The translations under genes and the position numbers were made by a program. 64,000 nt of DNA from the NCBI GenBank assembly GCA_947446575.1, contig CANFHC010000002.1, positions 62,001 to 126,000 of the forward strand, given 5' to 3'. Source of the stretch: Bacteriovoracaceae bacterium (lineage in GTDB: Bacteria; Bdellovibrionota; Bacteriovoracia; Bacteriovoracales; Bacteriovoracaceae). A model generated the notes under the pieces. That model saw only the letters and a list, made by a program, of their open reading frames with translations. It had not been told where the DNA came from and did not search any database. Within the stretch, counting starts at the first letter, position 1. Every line of letters starts with the position of its first letter. This document shows positions 1 through 9,085 of this stretch, one piece after another.

Positions 1-528
1 TAATTCACCCAATGAAATAACAGAGACGAGAGAGGTCTCTTTTGTTAAAGCAGAAAATTCATTTACGACTGGAGGAATAATTCTTCTGTATGTTTGAGGA
101 ATGATAATTTTAAACATGGTCTGATTATAGGAGAGTCCTAAAGCACTGGCCGCTTCCGATTGTCCCTTAGGAATTGAGAGTATTCCAGCGCGGAAAATTT
201 CTGCTAAGTAGGCTGCACAATTAAGTGAGAGTGCTAAAATTCCGGCCGGCATAGAATCAAGATTGATATTGATTAATGTTGGTACGGCAAAATAGATAAA
301 GAGAATTTGTAGAAGTAGAGGAGTCCCTCGAAAGAGCGTGATGTAGGCCAAAGCAAAATAATTAAATATTTTAAAACGTGAGAGCCTCATTAAAGCCACA
401 AACATTCCAATCGTAAATCCAATGATTCCCGAGATCACAGTTAGCTTCAAAGTGATAAGCATGCCTTCCAGTAAACGTGGAATAACGATGGTGTTAGAAA
501 ATGCCCAAAATCCTAGTGTTTCTTCCAT
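1..528 (-). CDS. Amino-acid ABC transporter permease (HisM/GlnP type), 3' end outside window
   Basis: Inner-membrane channel subunit of a polar amino-acid importer. The reading frame runs open from the ATG at 528 to the window edge, giving 176 residues of the protein; the C-terminus is missing. The N-terminal half shows hydrophobic segments and the conserved motif LFRGTPLLLQ of this permease family. The ATPase-docking EAA loop is visible as EAASALGLS near residue 130. The start lies 10 bases after the stop of the periplasmic binding protein, so the two are cotranscribed; an ATPase gene would be expected further left. The family assignment is firm; the substrate is not readable from the sequence. 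Confidence 0.9.
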   Translation of the reverse strand, partial: MEETLGFWAFSNTIVIPRLLEGMLITLKLTVISGIIGFTIGMFVALMRLSRFKIFNYFALAYITLFRGTPLLLQILFIYFAVPTLININLDSMPAGILALSLNCAAYLAEIFRAGILSIPKGQSEAASALGLSYNQTMFKIIIPQTYRRIIPPVVNEFSALTKETSLVSVISLGEL

Positions 529-537
529 TGGAATTTT

Positions 538-1311
538 TTAAAGTTTAGGAGCGACTTTAAGCCACTGCTTATAAACTTTAGTATATGTGCCATTTGCTTT
601 AATCGTTTTCACAGCTTCTTCAAGAGCATGCAGTAATTGTTTATCTGATTTTTTAACTGCGATACCAATTGTTTCAGGTTTAATTGCTTCTCCAGAAACT
701 ACAAAAGTTTTAACGTCTAAACTTGAGTAATATTGGCCCACGGCTTCATCAGTAATAATTGAATCAGCCTGATTTGATTTGACTGCAGAAAAAGTTTCAG
801 TCGCACCTTTGAAAGCTTTTATTTCTTTAATGTCGATTCCAGCTTTCTTAAAATTTTCAAGAGCGTTAAATGAAGTTGTATCAGCTTGAACGGCAACAAC
901 TCGTCCGGCTAAATCTCGTTGTGTTTTAATTGGTTTTCCACCTTTTTTAATGACAAAAACTTGACCCATCATCATGTAAGGAACGAAATTAACTTGTTGC
1001 TTGCGCTCATCAGTTATATTCATGGAAGACATAATAACATCGTATCGATTGGAGGTAAGTCCCGCCAAAATTCCATCCCAAGGCATAACAATAAATTCTA
1101 CTTCCACCTTTAGAGCTTTCGCGATTTCTCGAGCGAGATCTACATCGAGACCTATAACCTTTCCATCATTTGATTCAAATTCCATTGGAGGGTAAGTCGT
1201 ATCAACGGCCACCCGCAATTTTTTGGCTTTTAAAACAGCTTCGAGGTCATTGGCAAAAAGAGAATTGATTGAGCATAGTAACGTAATTAGGACTACGAGA
1301 TATTTCATCAT
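538..1311 (-). CDS. Amino-acid ABC transporter periplasmic binding protein (SBP_bac_3)
   Basis: Solute-binding protein that would deliver an amino acid to the downstream permease. It begins with a classical signal peptide (about residues 1-20, ending SLFA), followed by the family pattern LRVAVDTTYPPMEF, then FESNDGKVIGLDVDLA and MSSMNITDERKQQV, typical of HisJ/ArtJ-like proteins. Length 257 is normal for the family. There are two adjacent ATG codons at the start; GGAG lies 5 bases upstream of the first. It is the first readable gene of the importer operon. Substrate specificity among polar amino acids cannot be decided. Confidence 0.92.
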   Translation of the reverse strand: MMKYLVVLITLLCSINSLFANDLEAVLKAKKLRVAVDTTYPPMEFESNDGKVIGLDVDLAREIAKALKVEVEFIVMPWDGILAGLTSNRYDVIMSSMNITDERKQQVNFVPYMMMGQVFVIKKGGKPIKTQRDLAGRVVAVQADTTSFNALENFKKAGIDIKEIKAFKGATETFSAVKSNQADSIITDEAVGQYYSSLDVKTFVVSGEAIKPETIGIAVKKSDKQLLHALEEAVKTIKANGTYTKVYKQWLKVAPKL

Positions 1312-1331
1312 TCACTCCATGAAAGAAAAAA

Positions 1332-1790
1332 TTATTGTATAAACGTTTCTGGTTTTCTGAAAAAGAATACTGGAACATCCACCCAAAAGCGATTTCCAAA
1401 TTGATCTATCATTTGGTATTTGCCGCGCATGTTTCCATAAGGAGAGTGGAGAGGGCAAAAGCTGGTGTATTCATAATGTTCACCCGGAGAAAGCATTGGT
1501 TGTTCACCGATAACACCCGAACCTTGAACTTCATAAACTTTTCCATTTCCGTCTTTAATTTTCCAATGGCGATGTATAACTCTTGCACTCATTTCACCAT
1601 GATTGGTGATGCGAATTTTATAGGCGTAAAAGTATTGATTATGCTCGGGATCTGAGCGCTCTGGAACGTAAGTTGGAAAAACTTCAACCTGAATATTATT
1701 TGTTGTAGCAGTGTAATACTCTTTAGAATTCACTGTAGAGCTAATTGTGTTATTCAAAGAGTTGTCAAAATTATCGTTTGTCGTGTCCAT
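1332..1790 (-). CDS. apaG: ApaG family protein
   Basis: Small all-beta (fibronectin III-like) protein of the ApaG/DUF525 family. Hallmarks are the block around YAYKIRITNHGE, the segment HWKIKDGNGKVYEVQGSGVIGEQP (shown here only as its ends HWKIKDG and GVIGEQP), and the C-terminal FCPLHSPYGNMRGKYQM. E. coli ApaG affects Co2+/Mg2+ resistance; the biochemical role is unsettled. An upstream in-frame ATG at 1817 is possible, but the ATG at 1790 has GAGGA 5 bases before it and is preferred. That leaves an N-terminal extension of about 27 Asn/Thr-rich residues beyond the usual ~125-residue family length. It stands alone, about 20 bases upstream of the ABC importer operon on the same strand. Confidence 0.88.
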   Translation of the reverse strand: MDTTNDNFDNSLNNTISSTVNSKEYYTATTNNIQVEVFPTYVPERSDPEHNQYFYAYKIRITNHGEMSARVIHRHWKIKDGNGKVYEVQGSGVIGEQPMLSPGEHYEYTSFCPLHSPYGNMRGKYQMIDQFGNRFWVDVPVFFFRKPETFIQ

Positions 1791-1987
1791 AGGTTCCTCA
1801 GTCGGAGAATTTATCATTATCTACCAAAGATAATGCGTTAATGGAAGCCTTGTTGGTTTTATGCCTCAAACATATGTTTGAAAGTAACTACCGAAAATGA
1901 TTCACTTTTCCTTGAGAGAAATGGTGTACGAGCCGAAGAAATACATGTTAAAATTTCAATAATTACTATTAATAAAAGGAGTATCCT

Positions 1988-2344
1988 GTGGAAGAAAAAA
2001 ACACATTATCACGTCGATCATTTTTTAAATTCGCTCTAGCTGGAGCTGCTATTGTTCCTTTCGTAATGAAAGCTACTAAGTCGTTTGCAGCAGATGCTTG
2101 CCCGACTACAGCACCTGCAGGGAAAGCACTTGCAAGTCCAACTGAAGGAATGGGAAAAACTCTTAAGTACGTAACTGATTCAACTAAAGCAAAAGATCCA
2201 AAATATAAAGCTGGTTCAAAATGTGGATCTTGTAAATTCTTTAACGCTGCTAAAGCTGAAGGTGGATACGCTCCATGTACAATGATGGGAATGAAGTATG
2301 TAACGAACTGCGGATGGTGTACTTCTTTTAACGCTAAAGTTTAA
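1988..2344 (+). CDS. High-potential iron-sulfur protein (HiPIP), Tat-exported
   Basis: Periplasmic [4Fe-4S] electron carrier. The N-terminus has a twin-arginine signal (SRRSFFKFALAG, residues 8-19) with a hydrophobic stretch and cleavage near SFAA (residue 35), so the cluster is presumably loaded before Tat export. Cysteines at 79, 82, 97 and 111 reproduce exactly the 3/15/14 spacing of the ligands in Chromatium HiPIP; Cys108 and Cys38 are extra. The GWC motif before the last ligand is also typical. The start is GTG, preceded by AAAGGAG. A strong bidirectional terminator follows. It is a monocistronic gene with no cytochrome bc1 or photosynthetic partner in the window, so its redox partners are unknown. 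Confidence 0.93.
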   Translation: MEEKNTLSRRSFFKFALAGAAIVPFVMKATKSFAADACPTTAPAGKALASPTEGMGKTLKYVTDSTKAKDPKYKAGSKCGSCKFFNAAKAEGGYAPCTMMGMKYVTNCGWCTSFNAKV

Positions 2345-2370
2345 TTTTAAATTATATCTAAAATAAAAAA

Positions 2371-2400
2371 AGGCGATGATTATTCATCGCCTTTTTTTTT
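2371..2400. terminator. Bidirectional rho-independent terminator
   Basis: A 9-bp stem AGGCGATGA/TCATCGCCT with a 4-base loop is flanked by an A-run on the left and a T-run of nine on the right, so it can act on both strands. It ends the HiPIP transcript and the leftward DTW gene, whose TAA stop lies in the loop. Confidence 0.9.
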
Positions 2401-2991
2401 GTAATTTTTATCAAAAGTCTCGGGGCCCATCTTTTCAATTTGAAAATCAATCATTCTTTTAAATGCATTTTCTAAACCGCTGGTATCGAGTTGTGGCTCT
2501 ATTGTTTTTAGTATTAAGGTCGCTGCCTCTAAAGTCGAAAGACTCTGCTCTAATGAACTAGATCTTATTCTGTATTTACTTCTTTCTTGGAGTTCTAATT
2601 CATATGTAGGAATAGTATGCAGAATGGTTGATGCAAAATAAATTTTGCGGGCCTTACTCCATGATCCATCAATAAAGATTAAGCGGCTAATTCGCTCAGC
2701 ATTTTTCGAGTTAATACTTTGTTTTTTTTCATTAGGGAAAATTAATGCGACTTCACCATCATTGATAATTTTTTTTAAGTCCGGGTGTTGATCAAAATTT
2801 TCGCCGATGAATATTTTAATGTGGGAAAAACTGTTTTTCATTAAGCGAACTGTATTAAGTGCGTGATTTGTTTCTGTTGGATGTTGAAGTATGATGAGTT
2901 CGGTAAGATTGTCGATGGGATTAAGGTAATCGCATAAGCATCTAGCAAGTATAAAATCACAGCGTGAGCAAATTGCCCTCGAGGAATTCAT
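2380..2991 (-). CDS. DTW-domain tRNA-uridine aminocarboxypropyltransferase
   Basis: Member of the DTW family (TapT/DTWD), which transfers the 3-amino-3-carboxypropyl group of SAM to uridine in tRNA (acp3U). The sequence shows an N-terminal Cys-rich segment (CSRCDFILARCLC, residues 8-20) that may bind zinc, the HP-containing motif LQHPTETNHALNT, and the signature FIDGSWSKARK, where DGSW replaces the eponymous DGTW. Length 203 fits the family. The start lies one base after the stop of the upstream lipoprotein gene, so the two are likely cotranscribed. The enzyme activity is inferred from the family. Confidence 0.85.
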   Translation of the reverse strand: MNSSRAICSRCDFILARCLCDYLNPIDNLTELIILQHPTETNHALNTVRLMKNSFSHIKIFIGENFDQHPDLKKIINDGEVALIFPNEKKQSINSKNAERISRLIFIDGSWSKARKIYFASTILHTIPTYELELQERSKYRIRSSSLEQSLSTLEAATLILKTIEPQLDTSGLENAFKRMIDFQIEKMGPETFDKNYKKKGDE

Positions 2992-2992
2992 T

Positions 2993-3493
2993 TTATTTCC
3001 TTTTTTTAAGGCGCTCTTTTATACAATTAACCATTACTGTATTTATGAGTTTATGCTTTTTCTCACAATCGTTTAAAACTCGTTTGGTAAAATTGAGACA
3101 ATTTTCTTCACTAGAAAAAGCGGCATCTTTTCTATGCTTCATACAAAAGAAAGCTAAGTTTTGATTTATTTCTTGTAAGCGCTCTTGGTTTTTAGAACTC
3201 AATTGCTCATTAGAAACTAACTCCGGATTATCTTTTTTCGGTACTTCTTTTACGGGAACAAGAATAACAGGGGCAGATGTTTTCTCGTGAAAGATTCGCG
3301 ATTGTTTTTGAGGAGCTGATGGCGTCGTGGTCTTTTTAGATTTTGGAGCTTCACCTTTTTCAATGGCCTCAAATTCTTTTTCTGTACTATGAGAATATTC
3401 AGTAGATTTTTTTTCTTCTGTTTGCTCACTAGAGCAGCTCACAATAAATTGCAAAATAAGAATGGCAATAAGTATTAAGGTTTGTTTTTTCAT
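2993..3493 (-). CDS. Putative lipoprotein, low-complexity middle region
   Basis: I do not recognise the family. A hydrophobic signal ends in FIVSC, giving a lipidated Cys at residue 20, then a Lys/Glu/Ser/Pro-rich stretch to about residue 95, consistent with a flexible tether. The C-terminal ~65 residues contain three Cys (around FFCMKHRKDAAFSSEENC and LNDCEKKH), which could form a small disulfide-bonded helical domain. It is the first gene of a two-gene unit with the DTW enzyme, but nothing links their functions. Confidence 0.72.
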   Translation of the reverse strand: MKKQTLILIAILILQFIVSCSSEQTEEKKSTEYSHSTEKEFEAIEKGEAPKSKKTTTPSAPQKQSRIFHEKTSAPVILVPVKEVPKKDNPELVSNEQLSSKNQERLQEINQNLAFFCMKHRKDAAFSSEENCLNFTKRVLNDCEKKHKLINTVMVNCIKERLKKRK

Positions 3494-3613
3494 GAGGCTT
3501 AATTATAAAGGATTTAATTCTTTAAGTTAAGCGTTTTAGTCAGGGATCGGTTGAACTTTTTCATATTTTGATTAGAATAGACAAAAGAATTTATTTTTTT
3601 AAGGTTGTGATGC

Positions 3614-4636
3614 ATGTCGAATACAAAATATAGAAGCGAAATCACTGGTGTTGGCTCATTTGTTCCACCAAAAGTTTATACTAACTTTGACTTAGAAAAA
3701 ATGATGGAAACGACCAATGACTGGATAGTGCAAAGAACAGGAATAGAACAGCGTCATTGGGTAGATGATAATGTTTCAAATTCAGACTTGGCTTTTGAAG
3801 CTTCTGTGCGCGCAATTAAAAATGCGGGGCTCGAGCGCTCTGATATCGATATGATTATTTTCGCAACTCTTAGTCCCGATCATGAATTTCCAGGCACTGG
3901 TTGCTTTTTACAAGCAAAATTAGAACTACCAGAAATTGCAGTTCTAGATATTCGTCAGCAGTGTACAGGGTTTCTTTATGGTTTATCTATTGCCGATAAA
4001 TTCATTCAATCAGGATCGAATAAAAATATTTTAGTGGTGGGATCTGAAGTTCACTCTAAGGGATTAGATAAAACACCTAACGGCAGAAACGTGGCCGTGC
4101 TTTTTGGAGATGGCGCTGGAGCTGTTGTTGTATCGAGAAAAGAATTAGTCAATCCGGCAACTGATTCACGCATTATCACAACTCATTTGCATGCAGATGG
4201 ATCATTTGCAAAAGAGCTTTGGATTCCTGCTCCTGGAACTGCTCTTGGTGCGGATCGAATTAATAATGAAATGATTGCTGAAGGAATGCATTATCCACAA
4301 ATGAATGGAAAAACAGTTTTCGTTCACGCGACAAAAAGAATGGCGGAATGTTTAGTGAGTGCCTGTAAAGAAGCGAATGTGACTTTTACTGATGTCGATT
4401 TATTTCTTTTTCATCAAGCCAATCTTCGCATCAATTCTAAAGTGGCGGAAATGTTATCTATCCCAGAAGAAAAAATTTTCAACACAATTCAAAACTACGG
4501 CAATACGACTGCGGCGACGATTCCTTTAGGGATGGATGATGCAATTAAAGCTGGGGTGTTGAAGAAGGGGATGCTGGTGGCCAGTGCTGCTTTTGGTTCA
4601 GGATTTACTTGGGCTTCGGCGGTTTGGCGCTATTAA
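3614..4636 (+). CDS. 3-oxoacyl-ACP synthase III family ketosynthase (FabH-like)
   Basis: Thiolase-fold condensing enzyme that would prime fatty acid synthesis or a related acyl chain. The catalytic triad is complete: Cys117 in RQQCTGFLYG, His267 in LFHQANLR and Asn297 in NYGNTTAATIP. Length 340 is slightly above E. coli FabH (317). The Cys motif QQCTGF differs from the usual AACAGF, as in many FabH paralogs used for secondary acyl chains, so the housekeeping role is probable but not certain. It is monocistronic; fabI lies 50 kb away in this window, so there is no fab cluster here. AAGG precedes the ATG by about 9 bases. Confidence 0.9.
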   Translation: MSNTKYRSEITGVGSFVPPKVYTNFDLEKMMETTNDWIVQRTGIEQRHWVDDNVSNSDLAFEASVRAIKNAGLERSDIDMIIFATLSPDHEFPGTGCFLQAKLELPEIAVLDIRQQCTGFLYGLSIADKFIQSGSNKNILVVGSEVHSKGLDKTPNGRNVAVLFGDGAGAVVVSRKELVNPATDSRIITTHLHADGSFAKELWIPAPGTALGADRINNEMIAEGMHYPQMNGKTVFVHATKRMAECLVSACKEANVTFTDVDLFLFHQANLRINSKVAEMLSIPEEKIFNTIQNYGNTTAATIPLGMDDAIKAGVLKKGMLVASAAFGSGFTWASAVWRY

Positions 4637-4765
4637 TTTTCTCAATAAAAGTAGTTGGCTATTTTTTGATTCACCTTACATTTACTTACAAAATTAGTTT
4701 TATTTTGCACATCAGACTTATGTTTTGCGATCATAATTGAACTAAACATAAATCAAGGATGATGT

Positions 4766-6055
4766 ATGAAATTAAAGCTTATCGTGAGCTCTCTCGTTTT
4801 CTCTTCGGCATTTTTCTCTACTGCATACGCAACACCATTTAACGGCTACATTGTAAAAGTTAAAAAAGGTTCAAACTTTTTTAATCAAAAATCTCTTTCT
4901 CAATTTGGATCTGTTTCAAAAGTAACTAATACAAGTTTTGGAACTTTTGCTCGACTTGAAACAAATAAGGGATTTACTGATAAGTCATTTGCTCTAATGG
5001 CTAAAAATTCAGAGATTGAATATATCGAACCAAACTATATCATTACTTTAGACAAAGTTGCCGGTGGAGAAGAAGCTCCAGCTCCAAAAGACACTAACTT
5101 TAAAAAACAATGGGGCATGAAAAATGATGGAAAAAATGGAAGCATTTTTTCTTCAGGAATAGCCGGTGAAGATATCAATGTTCTTCGCGCTTGGAATATC
5201 ACAAAAGGAAATAAGGCTGTAAAAATCGCAGTCATCGATACAGGTGTTGATTACACTCACCCAGAATTAAAAGATCAGATTATGGTTAACGAAGCAGAGC
5301 TTAACGGAAAGCCTGGCGTTGATGATGATGGCGATGGATATATTGATGATATTTACGGATACAATTTTTCAGCAAAAACGGCTGACCCTCAAGATGGACA
5401 CGGACATGGAACTCATTGTGCTGGTGTTATCGGAGCTAGTCATAACGGAGCCGGAGTTGCTGGTGTTATGGCAAACGTAAGCATTCTTCCTATCAAGTTT
5501 TTATCTGATGAAGGTTCTGGAGAAACAATCGATGCAATCGCAGCGATTGATTACGGAATTAAAAGAGGTGTTAATGTTATGTCGAATTCTTGGGGGGGCG
5601 GAGAAGAAGAGCAATCTCTTAAAGATGCTATCCAAGCTGCGACAGACGCAGGAATTGTTTTCGTAGCAGCCGCTGGAAACGAATCAGCTAACAATGATAG
5701 AACTGCTTCTTTCCCAGCAAATTACCCAAATGTTATTTCTGTTGGATCATTTACTTCAGCAGGTGCTAAATCAAGTTTTTCTAACTACGGTGTGAAATCA
5801 GTTCACGTCACTGCTCCAGGATCAAACATTCTTTCTACTTATAAAAGAGGTGGATATACAACAATGTCTGGAACATCAATGGCAACTCCACACGTAGCAG
5901 GAGTTATTGGTCTTCTTTTATCTCAAGAGCCGAATTTAACTCCGGCCCAAGTAAAAGAGCGACTTATCAGCACTTCTACAAAGACTTCTAAGCTTCAAAC
6001 AGCTTCTTTATCAGGTGGAAGAGTTGATGCTTTTAAGGCCTTATCTAATAATTAA
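4766..6055 (+). CDS. Secreted subtilisin-like serine protease (S8)
   Basis: Extracellular protease with a signal peptide (about residues 1-22), an I9-type propeptide (about 25-95, ending EYIEPNYI) and an S8 catalytic domain (about 140-425). The triad is Asp158 (VIDTGVDYTHPE), His214 (GHGHGTHCAG) and Ser371 (SGTSMATPHVAG), with oxyanion Asn305 (AAAGNES). An Asp-rich insert at 185-195 (GVDDDGDGYIDD) looks like a calcium site. There is no C-terminal P-domain or sorting signal. Architecture and length 429 match the fervidolysin/subtilisin group. It is monocistronic with its own terminator. In a predatory bacterium it would suit prey or debris digestion; that role is inference. Confidence 0.95.
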   Translation: MKLKLIVSSLVFSSAFFSTAYATPFNGYIVKVKKGSNFFNQKSLSQFGSVSKVTNTSFGTFARLETNKGFTDKSFALMAKNSEIEYIEPNYIITLDKVAGGEEAPAPKDTNFKKQWGMKNDGKNGSIFSSGIAGEDINVLRAWNITKGNKAVKIAVIDTGVDYTHPELKDQIMVNEAELNGKPGVDDDGDGYIDDIYGYNFSAKTADPQDGHGHGTHCAGVIGASHNGAGVAGVMANVSILPIKFLSDEGSGETIDAIAAIDYGIKRGVNVMSNSWGGGEEEQSLKDAIQAATDAGIVFVAAAGNESANNDRTASFPANYPNVISVGSFTSAGAKSSFSNYGVKSVHVTAPGSNILSTYKRGGYTTMSGTSMATPHVAGVIGLLLSQEPNLTPAQVKERLISTSTKTSKLQTASLSGGRVDAFKALSNN

Positions 6056-6090
6056 AAATTAGATTGGCAGTACTCCCAAAGAGTATTATA

Positions 6091-6124
6091 AGACCCTAAG
6101 AGTAATTTCTTAGGGTCTTTTTTT
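6091..6124 (+). terminator. Rho-independent terminator after the subtilisin gene
   Basis: A perfect 10-bp stem AGACCCTAAG/CTTAGGGTCT with an 8-base loop is followed by a T-run. It sits 36 bases after the protease stop and just before the next start. Confidence 0.92.
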
Positions 6125-6132
6125 ATTTATTT

Positions 6133-6954
6133 ATGAGTGACAAACAAGTAGTTTTTAAAAAATCGTTACGCGTTGGCGATCCACTAGTCTTAATAGACTA
6201 TCTCGAAAAATATTCTGGCTTATCAAAAAGTTTAATAAAAAAAGTTCTCAATAACGGCGGCGTTCACGTTCGTCTGTTTAATAGTTCCAAACTAGCTCGC
6301 TCTCGCAGAGCAACCCTTGATTTAAATCCAGAATCTCTTGTGGAATTTTATTATGATCCAAAAATCACAAATGCAGAAATTCCAATCGGAGTCGAGCTCA
6401 CTAAATTTCGCGAGTGGGGATTGTGGTATAAACCCGCAAACCTCATGGCCCAGGGAAATGAATTTGGCGATCATTGCTCTATTGAGCGCCAAGTGCAGAA
6501 AGCAAAAAATAAAGCATGGCTTATTCATCGGTTAGATCGCGAAGCTAACGGAATTATGCTTTTTGCTTATACTCAGAATGCGGCTAGGATTTTTTCTGAA
6601 ATTTTCCAAAACCGACGAGTTCAAAAATTTTATAAAGTTGAAGTTATTGGTGTTGTTAAAAATGATATTGGTGAAATCGATAAGCAGCTTGATAAAAAAG
6701 AAGCTCGTACTACTTTTAAAGTAATAGAGAGAACCGAATTTACCACTAAACTTTTAGTTGAAATTCACACGGGGAGATTGCATCAAATTCGCCGTCACTT
6801 CGAGATGATCGGACATCCTGTCTTAGGAGATCCCAAGTATGGTGTTGGAAATAAAAACACAGATGGTTTGCAATTACAGGCTTTTCAATTAAAATTTATC
6901 GATCCTTTTACTCAAAAAGAATTTAATTTTACGTTGCCTTCAAATATTTCTTAA
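6133..6954 (+). CDS. RluA-family RNA pseudouridine synthase
   Basis: Isomerises a uridine in rRNA or tRNA to pseudouridine. An S4-like N-terminal region (residues 10-50) precedes the catalytic domain. The catalytic Asp is residue 135 in WLIHRLDREANG, where the usual TSG is replaced by ANG. The second family block GRLHQIRRHFEMIGHPVLGD is intact. Length 273 is compact but complete. The start follows the upstream terminator at once, with no clear Shine-Dalgarno sequence. The last 4 bases overlap the convergent SDR gene. RluA, RluC and RluD subfamilies cannot be separated by eye, so the target site is unknown. Confidence 0.9.
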   Translation: MSDKQVVFKKSLRVGDPLVLIDYLEKYSGLSKSLIKKVLNNGGVHVRLFNSSKLARSRRATLDLNPESLVEFYYDPKITNAEIPIGVELTKFREWGLWYKPANLMAQGNEFGDHCSIERQVQKAKNKAWLIHRLDREANGIMLFAYTQNAARIFSEIFQNRRVQKFYKVEVIGVVKNDIGEIDKQLDKKEARTTFKVIERTEFTTKLLVEIHTGRLHQIRRHFEMIGHPVLGDPKYGVGNKNTDGLQLQAFQLKFIDPFTQKEFNFTLPSNIS

Positions 6955-7703
6955 GCACGGCCTCGATCAATAGCAAATGCACCAAAGGCCTGGGCTGTTG
7001 GCATTAGTGAAATGGTATTGATGTTGACGTGAGCAGGTCTATTCATAACCCATTCAATCGTCTCAGCTATATCGTCTGCCGATAAGGGGGTCATTCCTTT
7101 ATACACGTCTTGGGCCTTTTGTTGATCTCCACTAAAGCGCACAGCTGAAAATTCAGTTTCACACATTCCAGGTTCAATACACGTGACTCGCACGTTTGTT
7201 CCTATAAGGTCAGCTTTTAAATTTAATGTGAACTGATGCACGAATGCTTTAGTTGCTCCATAAACATTTCCACCGGGATAAGGAAATTCTCCAGCGACTG
7301 ACCCCAGATTTATAATATGCCCGTTATTTTTTTTCACCATTTCAGGCAATAGGGCGTGAGTGCAGTTAATCACTCCATTTATATTGGTATCAATAACAGT
7401 TTCCCAATCAGAAAGTTTTGCATTTTGTGCAGAATCGACTCCGAGAGCAAGGCCCGCATTATTGATGAGGACATCGATATTTTTAAATTGAGTAGGTAGA
7501 ATTGCAATAGCCTTTTCTACATCACTTGCATTTCTTATATCTAATACGATTGTGTGAATTTTTTCACCGTAGAGTTTTTTTAATTCTTCTAAGCGCTCAA
7601 TCCTTCTTCCAGTTGCAATAACCTGGTTTCCATTTTTAATAAATCTTGCAGTCATCGCTGCTCCAAAACCTGCCGTGGCCCCAGAAATAAATATAGTTTT
7701 CAT
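6951..7703 (-). CDS. SDR-family NADP oxidoreductase (YdfG-like)
   Basis: Classical short-chain dehydrogenase. The cofactor-binding TGxxxGxG-type loop is SGATAGFG (residues 7-14), followed by an Arg-rich stretch ATGRRIERL that favours NADP. NNAG is at 81-84, and the catalytic Ser135/Tyr148/Lys152 lie in NLGSVAGEF and YGATKAF. The closest family by pattern is YdfG, which oxidises 3-hydroxy acids such as L-allo-threonine and 3-hydroxypropionate. Its ATG overlaps the stop of the MATE gene by 4 bases, indicating a translationally coupled pair. The true substrate is unknown. Confidence 0.88.
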   Translation of the reverse strand: MKTIFISGATAGFGAAMTARFIKNGNQVIATGRRIERLEELKKLYGEKIHTIVLDIRNASDVEKAIAILPTQFKNIDVLINNAGLALGVDSAQNAKLSDWETVIDTNINGVINCTHALLPEMVKKNNGHIINLGSVAGEFPYPGGNVYGATKAFVHQFTLNLKADLIGTNVRVTCIEPGMCETEFSAVRFSGDQQKAQDVYKGMTPLSADDIAETIEWVMNRPAHVNINTISLMPTAQAFGAFAIDRGRA

Positions 7704-9016
7704 TGAATCTCCAAATGCAAACGAAGTGAATTGATTTTCTTTTTATAAAGAATACTTAAAAAGACGCACATACATAAAAGGCCGATAGCAAGTCCCATCC
7801 AAAGGCCACGGGCCTCAAGACCTTGTCGGTAAGTAAAATAACATCCTATGGGAAGACCTAACATCCAATAAGAAATGAGCACTAAGATCATGGGGATTTT
7901 TGTTTCTTGCAGGCCTCGCATAACTCCAGAGAGGACAACTTGAAGACCATCAGGGATTTGAAATAAACCTACCCAAAATAAAAGAGCACTGGAATAAGTG
8001 ATAATTGTTTTATCAGAACTCGCAACACCAATAAGCGTTTCAGGAATACTTAAATACATGATTGCCGTTCCCATTTGAAAAATCATGGCCAGGGCCAGCG
8101 AGCCCAATGAATATCGCAAAATCCCATCTAAGGATTTTTTGCCCAATTGCTCACCAACTAAAACTGAAACAGCACTGCCAATCGCCAATGGTACCATAAA
8201 AGTGAGTGACGTAAAATTGATCACTAAACTCTGGGAAGCAGAAGCTGTTAAACTCATTTTTCCTACAAGCACGGTAACGGTAGAAAAAACTAAAACTTCA
8301 CACAACACAGTAAATGAAATGGGTAATCCTAATTTTAAGATTTTTTTGATCGTTTCATGATTTTTTTTAATTTCAAATGCGCATGTTTTTTTCATGTAGA
8401 AAAAAAGAATGATGGACATGAAGAGTCGGCAAAAACTTGTCACGATGGCGGCACCAAGCACACCGAGCTCTGGAATTGGTCCCCAGCCAAACATAAAAAC
8501 GACGCATAAGGCGACATTCACTAAATTAAAAAAGAGTATTAATCCATTCGATGCGTAGGTAAGGCCATCTGCTTGCAGATATTCTTTGGTAGCCTGAAAA
8601 AGAAGCGCTGGCCAAAGTGAGAGTGCCGTCCATTTTAAATAGAGTGCAACTGTGGGAGCAATACTCGGATTTAGATCCAGCCAGTGTATATTAAAAGCGA
8701 GAATATAGATTGCAACAATTAATACAATGGAGCTGATAGTAGCGACATAATACGAGTTAAAAAGCAGAGTTGAATCTTTTTTTCCCTGACCTTTTATGAG
8801 AGAGGCCAGAGGTCCCGTACAAAGAAGCAAACCAATTCCCACCATGAGAAAAGGTGCAAAAATAGCAGCGGCTACACCGATTGCTGAGACTGCTTCGTTG
8901 GAATAATGACCTGCTACTACGATATCTCCGACACCAAAAAGCATTTGGCCAATTTGCCCGGTGATAATGGGCAGAGCAAATAGGAATATTTCTTTTAATA
9001 TTTTAAGGTTTTTCAT
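7700..9016 (-). CDS. MATE-family multidrug efflux transporter
   Basis: Twelve-helix inner-membrane antiporter that would export cationic drugs or metabolites using Na+ or H+. The protein is hydrophobic throughout and has MATE-type blocks: ITGQIGQMLFGVGDIVVAG near the N-terminus, and GWGPIPELGVLGAAIVTS and VSVLVGEQLGKK around the domain repeats. Length 438 is normal. It is the first gene of a two-gene unit with the SDR enzyme. The intergenic region to the divergent LbH gene is only about 70 bases, so both promoters lie within it. Confidence 0.9.
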   Translation of the reverse strand: MKNLKILKEIFLFALPIITGQIGQMLFGVGDIVVAGHYSNEAVSAIGVAAAIFAPFLMVGIGLLLCTGPLASLIKGQGKKDSTLLFNSYYVATISSIVLIVAIYILAFNIHWLDLNPSIAPTVALYLKWTALSLWPALLFQATKEYLQADGLTYASNGLILFFNLVNVALCVVFMFGWGPIPELGVLGAAIVTSFCRLFMSIILFFYMKKTCAFEIKKNHETIKKILKLGLPISFTVLCEVLVFSTVTVLVGKMSLTASASQSLVINFTSLTFMVPLAIGSAVSVLVGEQLGKKSLDGILRYSLGSLALAMIFQMGTAIMYLSIPETLIGVASSDKTIITYSSALLFWVGLFQIPDGLQVVLSGVMRGLQETKIPMILVLISYWMLGLPIGCYFTYRQGLEARGLWMGLAIGLLCMCVFLSILYKKKINSLRLHLEIQ

Positions 9017-9085
9017 AGAGACGCTAGTTTACAAACAAAAAGAAAACTTGGAAAATGAAAAGACCTACAATCCCAAGGAAATCTC